In this document: positions 6,690-10,316 of the stretch, piece after piece | Position numbering within the stretch: position 1 is the stretch's first letter | How the letters are laid out: every line of letters starts with the position of its first letter | Assembly (NCBI GenBank): GCA_003535195.1 | Contig: DOHN01000202.1 | Coordinates: 43,946-54,261 of the forward strand | From: Ruminiclostridium sp. | Lineage (GTDB): Bacteria; Bacillota; Clostridia; DSM-8532 | DNA: 10,316 bases | Direction of reading: 5' to 3' | Notes under the pieces: generated by a model | Databases searched by the model: none | Seen by the model: only the letters and a program-made list of their open reading frames with translations | What the model was told of the DNA's origin: nothing | Translations under genes and position numbers: made by a program

Positions 6690-7350
6690 ACAGATTCCAT
6701 GGATATTCTTCAGGCGGAGAGGATGTGAATTGCATCCTCTCTTTTTTTGTAGGATGCATGAAGGCAAGACTGCAGGACCACAGCGCAAGCCTGTCGTCCT
6801 TTTTCCCTTTATAGCCGTATTTGGTATCCCCAAAAAGAGGGGTTCCGTTATGGGACATCTGTACACGGATCTGATGGCTGCGTCCCGTCAGCAGATGCAC
6901 TTTAACCAGGCTGTACTCTCCAGATTGGCCCAAAACCTCATAGTCGAGAACGGCTTCCTTGCCTTTAGGCGTATTGGGTGAAACGATCTGCACGGTATTT
7001 GTTTGGGGATCCTTTAAAAGACAGTCGGTGAGCCTTCCCTTTGCAGGCTGAGGCGAGCCCTTTACCACGCAGAGGTAGGTCTTTTCCAATTGGTGCTCCC
7101 GGATTTGAGAAGAGAGCCGGGACGCGGCCTTGGAGGTTTTGGCAAAAACCATCACTCCGCCCGCCGGCCTGTCCAGTCTATGTACTAATCCAAGAAACAC
7201 ATTTCCCGGCTTATTGTATTTTGCCTTCATCTCCTCTTTGAGAATGGTCAGTAAATCCAAAGCCCCGCTGATATCTGCCTGAACAGGGATATCGGGGGGC
7301 TTTGCCACCACAAGCAAGTGATTGTCTTCATATAAAATCTCGGTACTCAC
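6679..7350 (-). CDS. RluA-family RNA pseudouridine synthase
   Basis: A 223-residue protein of the compact RluA type, with no S4 domain. It isomerises uridine to pseudouridine in rRNA or tRNA; the target base is not predictable. HRLDRPAGG at residues 57-65 is motif II, with catalytic Asp60. LLTGRSHQIRVQ (153-164) and GDTKYG (174-179) are the conserved C-terminal motifs. The end, LAFMHPTKKERMQFTSSPPE followed by YPW, is the usual family terminus, so the full frame is real. The start is GTG at 7350, preceded by AAAGGA with 7 bases of spacing. It lies 30 bases downstream of spoIIR and is probably co-transcribed with it. Its last 11 bases overlap the end of the convergent macroglobulin gene (6679-6689). 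No terminator of its own is visible beyond its stop. Confidence 0.92.
   Translation of the reverse strand: MSTEILYEDNHLLVVAKPPDIPVQADISGALDLLTILKEEMKAKYNKPGNVFLGLVHRLDRPAGGVMVFAKTSKAASRLSSQIREHQLEKTYLCVVKGSPQPAKGRLTDCLLKDPQTNTVQIVSPNTPKGKEAVLDYEVLGQSGEYSLVKVHLLTGRSHQIRVQMSHNGTPLFGDTKYGYKGKKDDRLALWSCSLAFMHPTKKERMQFTSSPPEEYPWNLFKV
6717..6748 (+). terminator. Intrinsic terminator of the macroglobulin-like gene, inside the convergent gene's coding end
   Basis: GAGAGGATG (6717-6725) and CATCCTCTC (6733-6741) form a perfect 9-bp stem around a 7-base loop, followed by seven T residues (6742-6748). It begins 27 bases after the macroglobulin stop codon. The same bases, read on the minus strand, encode residues ~202-212 (KKERMQFTSSP) of the pseudouridine synthase. 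Confidence 0.92.
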
Positions 7351-7380
7351 AGAATTTTCCTTTCCGTCTCCCCTATTTCT

Positions 7381-8097
7381 TTAGAATATCTGATTGAACA
7401 TTTCAGCCAGCTTGATCTTTGAGCTTTCAACCAGTTCCACAATGCGGAACTTTATCTTAACAGGCACATTGCTCCTGTCGGTAACATCTGTAATGAGGCT
7501 GTAATTAGCGGCGCCGATATCGTTTTTCAGCCCATTCATGGCTTCCTGGTCTATTTGAAGGCTGTTGGCATCTGCAACGCAAAGGGGAGGAAACATTACA
7601 CACCACCAGTTAAGGCCCTTCGCCTCGCCCAATTCCACCCGGAGCGCTTCATACATCCCGGCAGGAAGGGCCAGGTTCCCGTATTCTTTCGTGGGGAAGG
7701 CATAGACGCCATATTTTACATCAACCGGGTCAGCAGAACCGTTTTTCTCCAAAACGCCGGCTGCCACTTTTTTTAGCTCGGGAATGCTGTTTTTTAAATA
7801 TTGGGCCGCTTCATCCCGAGTAGCGCCATCGGGATATCTGGTATTCATATGATTAAGAATAGCATCCCTTACCTTTAACTTCAATGCCTGATCCTCAGAA
7901 GAATCACTGTTGGCTATGATATGCAATCTAACAACATTACCGGCAATTTCCTTCTGCGTGGAAGTGCTATATATAATACATATTGCCAGAACGACCAGCA
8001 GAAATTTTGAAACTGCCGAAATAAGATGAGCCGCCGAACCGGTTCTTTTTAATGCCGATATAATTTTTTCCTTGTTAAACTTCATCATAATCACCAT
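7381..8097 (-). CDS. spoIIR: Stage II sporulation protein R
   Basis: A 238-residue protein, close to the family's usual size. SpoIIR is made in the forespore, acts across the septal space and triggers the membrane protease SpoIIGA to process pro-sigma-E in the mother cell. An N-terminal membrane/signal segment covers residues ~29-45 (SKFLLVVLAICIIY). The signature VVRLHIIANSDSSEDQALKL continues into KVRDAIL, and the C-terminal half contains NWWCVMFPPLC, both typical of the family. The first ATG is at 8097; ATGs at 8088 and 8085 are also in frame. AGGA lies 11 bases before the first and GGATGG before the others, so the start is uncertain by up to 4 codons. In Bacillus the gene is sigma-F-dependent; no convincing sigma-F promoter could be identified by eye upstream here. 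It is the first gene of a likely spoIIR-rluA operon. Confidence 0.93.
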   Translation of the reverse strand: MVIMMKFNKEKIISALKRTGSAAHLISAVSKFLLVVLAICIIYSTSTQKEIAGNVVRLHIIANSDSSEDQALKLKVRDAILNHMNTRYPDGATRDEAAQYLKNSIPELKKVAAGVLEKNGSADPVDVKYGVYAFPTKEYGNLALPAGMYEALRVELGEAKGLNWWCVMFPPLCVADANSLQIDQEAMNGLKNDIGAANYSLITDVTDRSNVPVKIKFRIVELVESSKIKLAEMFNQIF

Positions 8098-8369
8098 CCA
8101 TTTTTCTGTCCTACTTCAATTATTCTCTGAATCCAATATTTCAATTCAGGAGGACAAATTTCCCATGGCTTTATGAACGAGGTCTGCCATCAAAAAAAGA
8201 AATTTTGATTTTTACAAAAATTTTATACGGCAATTTAATCCGGCTATGTCCTAAGTCCTAGTCAGATTTAAGAAGAACAGCATATTCAGCGCGGTTTCAT
8301 AGGATGTTATGATTTATTATAGGGAAGGAATCTTAAAACCGGTTTAAGTATAAGGAGAGCGCCTATCCA
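8098..8369. promoter_or_regulatory. Divergent intergenic region between spoIIR and the HEAT-TM-SH3b gene
   Basis: This 272-bp AT-rich region must hold promoters for both directions. For the plus-strand gene, TATGAT (8308-8313) with TTCAGC 17 bases upstream is a modest sigma-A-like candidate. GCATA (8280-8284) followed after 18 bases by GATGTTA (8303-8309) resembles a forespore sigma-G/F promoter in six of the seven -10 positions at best. An AT-rich inverted repeat ATCAAAA/TTTTGAT (8189-8195 with 8203-8209) and the palindrome AAACCGGTTT (8336-8345) are also present. The palindrome lies between the candidate start site and the AAGGAGAG ribosome binding site (8352-8359), where an operator could sit. 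None of these sites is certain, and no coding frame is convincing here. Confidence 0.4.
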
Positions 8370-9626
8370 ATGGTAAATAATATCAACCTGTCTCTGCCTT
8401 CCTGGTATAAGGCGGAAAAAGAAACAGCCACTATTCTGTATAAGCTGACGGACAGTCAGGAATTATCCTTTTATTTAAAAAACCCTGACCCCTTTATCCG
8501 CCGGCTCGCCATTTTAAGGGCGGGACAGTTAAAGTGCAAAGATTCCTATACACTCTTAAGCGGCATACTGGACGATAAGCTGGAAAGTGAAGAAAATCGC
8601 GAGCTTGCCGCCCTTTTTATGCAGAAGCTGAACCATGACCTTCAATTAGGTTTTTTTATCAGCAACTCCTACCTTTCCAAATATACCGGTGAGGAAAATA
8701 TCGAAGAACTATTAGATATTGCTGTCACCGACACCTTTCCGGATATCCGTTTTCATTTTGAAAATGCACTTATTGAGTCCAGGCTCCATTTTGACAATGA
8801 ATTTTTAAAAAGCAATCTGGACGAAAAAGCCTATGATTTTCCTTTCTCTCTTAAAGACTGGCTGAGCCACTGTTCCGCCGGGATTTTGACGGATCTTAAA
8901 AAAGGCGTTAAAAGAGTTGCCCGCAGCCTTTTTATAGAATACCCCAAAAAGGGCGTTTTATGGGCGGCATCACTGCCAAAACAGGTGGCCCATAAAAAAC
9001 TGGGGCAGGAAACGAGAACCGAAGGCGCCCAAAAAAATACTTTGGTACAGGCAAAAACCAGAAGGACGCGCTTTCATAAGGCATATACCTACCGTCCGCC
9101 CTTGTCTTCAAGGCTGAAAGGGCTGCTGCGGAAAATAGCAAAGTTTGTTTTTTTCCCCTTCCGGTTCATTTTTCATTTTAAATGGGTCATTCTTATCACC
9201 CTGATTATTTTGTACGGTATTTTTTCCTTTACAAGGCCGGGCCAACTATATCTGTTCAGAATTAATCCCAAGGTCTATTACATGAATACCGGCTTTTTAG
9301 AGCGGACAAAAAAGTCGGTTATAGAGATTATCAACAGCAATGAGACACTCGCTGCCATACTGAATCATGCAGCGCCGTCCGCTTCGCCCCCAACGGTCCA
9401 GGAGGAGCCTGCCGTAAAATTCGCAGTGACCGCTCCCAAGGGCCTATATCTTCGCAGTGAGCCGTCCGCCCATTCGCAGAAGCTGGTCCTGATGAAACTG
9501 GATACCGTCGCTGAATTTATGGGGGAAGAGAAGATTGACAGCTCCGGCGTTAAATGGCTCAAGCTCAAGATTGATGAAACTATTGGCTGGGCCAATGCAC
9601 AATGGCTTAGGGAGGGAAAAAAATGA
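8370..9626 (+). CDS. Membrane protein with HEAT-like N-terminus and extracellular SH3b domain, function unknown
   Basis: A 418-residue protein not recognised as a named gene. Residues ~25-130 are helical and resemble HEAT-type repeats (NPDPFIRRLAILRAGQLK, then a second similar stretch). Residues ~185-258 are very basic. One membrane segment follows at ~271-288 (KWVILITLIILYGIFSFT). Positive charge before it points to a cytoplasmic N-terminus and an exterior C-terminus. Residues ~350-415 match a bacterial SH3b domain, with the LYLRSEPS motif, VKWLKL and GWANAQWL; such domains usually bind cell-wall peptides. There is no visible enzyme motif. AAGGAGAG (8352-8359) precedes the ATG by 10 bases. 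The stop overlaps the next start as ATGA, so the two products are probably made together. Possible roles are wall sensing or anchoring of a cytoplasmic complex at the envelope; both are inference. Confidence 0.85.
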   Translation: MVNNINLSLPSWYKAEKETATILYKLTDSQELSFYLKNPDPFIRRLAILRAGQLKCKDSYTLLSGILDDKLESEENRELAALFMQKLNHDLQLGFFISNSYLSKYTGEENIEELLDIAVTDTFPDIRFHFENALIESRLHFDNEFLKSNLDEKAYDFPFSLKDWLSHCSAGILTDLKKGVKRVARSLFIEYPKKGVLWAASLPKQVAHKKLGQETRTEGAQKNTLVQAKTRRTRFHKAYTYRPPLSSRLKGLLRKIAKFVFFPFRFIFHFKWVILITLIILYGIFSFTRPGQLYLFRINPKVYYMNTGFLERTKKSVIEIINSNETLAAILNHAAPSASPPTVQEEPAVKFAVTAPKGLYLRSEPSAHSQKLVLMKLDTVAEFMGEEKIDSSGVKWLKLKIDETIGWANAQWLREGKK

Positions 9627-10222
9627 ATGAGGAGACAATCGAAAGACGAAAAATTCTGGCCGTTGATTTGCTCACCCGGCTCAAAAGTGTCCGGGACCAT
9701 CTAAAGGAAATCATGGCCGACCTGGGCGATTCATCGGGAGATTTTTTAAATAAAGTATATACCGACAATTATGATAAGATCGAGGAAAAAGTTGACCTGT
9801 TCAATAAAAATGTAGAACAGGTCAAAGAGCTGAATATTCAAATGACCGCGGCCATGAACGACTGGTACCGGTTTATTAAGGATGATAAAGAGCTCTCCAG
9901 CCCTTTATTTCCCCTTCGTCTTCGTTTGAAACGAAAGCAGCTCAAGGGAAAAATAAAGGAAATCAAACAGGAGATCACCGGCATCGGCATCAAGAACCGG
10001 CTGATCGGCGAGGATATTAAACGTATGGAAAGCACCCTGGAATATGAGGCCACCCTCCGGCTCAAAAAAGATGTCCGGTATGAGGACTATCTTACCCATT
10101 TGAAGCTCAAATCGCAGCTTATTGAAGAAATCAGCTATCTCCTGCCCACCCTTCCCGGTATCTGCATTGACAAAATCCATTTGGATCATCTGGATGAAGC
10201 AATCTCCGCTTTAAAGGCCTGA
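9623..10222 (+). CDS. Charged helical, probably coiled-coil, cytoplasmic protein, function unknown
   Basis: A 199-residue protein rich in Lys, Glu, Leu and Ile, with no signal peptide or membrane segment. Long helical stretches with heptad-like spacing cover roughly residues 1-75 and 95-170, split by a short break containing SSPLFPLRLRLKRK. This suggests a coiled-coil hairpin. I do not recognise the family. Its ATG overlaps the stop of the membrane gene (ATGA at 9623-9626), and GGAGGG (9611-9616) lies 6 bases upstream, still within that gene. Such coupling usually marks partners made in fixed ratio, so it may bind the cytoplasmic HEAT-like part of the SH3b protein. That pairing is inferred from position only. 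Confidence 0.8.
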   Translation: MNEETIERRKILAVDLLTRLKSVRDHLKEIMADLGDSSGDFLNKVYTDNYDKIEEKVDLFNKNVEQVKELNIQMTAAMNDWYRFIKDDKELSSPLFPLRLRLKRKQLKGKIKEIKQEITGIGIKNRLIGEDIKRMESTLEYEATLRLKKDVRYEDYLTHLKLKSQLIEEISYLLPTLPGICIDKIHLDHLDEAISALKA

Positions 10223-10316
10223 ACACGAAAGAAAAACCTTTCTTTTCGCTTCGATTCGCACCGCTCCCCAAGGACCTTAACGTTATTTATGGTGCCTTAG
10301 AGTGAATTAAAGTGTG
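10223..10316 (+). other. Non-coding tail with weak terminator-like and palindromic sequences
   Basis: GAAAG (10227-10231) and CTTTC (10238-10242) form a 5-bp hairpin followed by TTTT, a weak terminator candidate for the two-gene unit. Further on, AAGG-ACC (10270-10276) pairs with GGT-G-CCTT (10291-10298) with one bulged base. The stretch at 10242-10262 matches 394-414 near the IS end at 16 of 21 positions by eye. No gene starts before the window ends. Confidence 0.35.

Noticed and set aside
9365..9700. Minus-strand frames across the junction of the last two genes
   Set aside because: They are antisense to the SH3b domain and the coupled start; the plus-strand genes explain the sequence.
10270..10298. 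Inverted repeat near the right edge as a possible second mobile-element end
   Set aside because: It is a single bulged 7-bp stem with no transposase sequence nearby; the window ends too soon to support it.

Overview
The window looks like a chromosomal segment of a spore-forming, anaerobic-type Firmicute (class Clostridia). It carries a stage II sporulation protein R gene (spoIIR), strong AGGAGG-type ribosome binding sites, intrinsic terminators with long T runs, mid-range GC codon use, and an IS110-type transposase start of the clostridial kind. The genus cannot be named from the sequence.

Layout. (1) Positions 1-~380: the 5' part of an IS110-family insertion sequence on the minus strand, running off the left edge. 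Only the first 43 codons of the transposase are present, preceded by a long, structured non-coding left end that is a good candidate for a bridge RNA. (2) 445-1467 (+): a zinc-dependent, NAD-type medium-chain dehydrogenase, followed by an intrinsic terminator. (3) 1701-6689 (+): a very large secreted alpha-2-macroglobulin-like protein. Its thioester motif appears degenerate (RLDQ where CLEQ is expected). It is a single-gene unit ending in a strong intrinsic terminator. (4) 6679-8097 (-): a spoIIR-rluA-type two-gene operon, convergent with the macroglobulin gene. The macroglobulin gene's terminator lies inside the 3' coding end of the pseudouridine synthase. (5) 8098-8369: a divergent, AT-rich intergenic region. 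(6) 8370-10222 (+): two translationally coupled genes of unknown function. The first encodes a HEAT-like / one-transmembrane / SH3b protein, the second a soluble, charged, probably coiled-coil protein. (7) 10223-10316: a non-coding tail with small inverted repeats.

How the genes relate. No single pathway ties the window together. spoIIR encodes the secreted forespore signal that triggers pro-sigma-E processing. The macroglobulin is an extracellular protein, probably structural or protease-interacting. The last two genes look like a membrane-associated complex with a cytoplasmic partner and an extracellular SH3b domain. The best candidates for undescribed biology are the IS110 left-end RNA, the thioester-less macroglobulin, the terminator embedded in a conserved coding region, and the HEAT-TM-SH3b plus coiled-coil pair.
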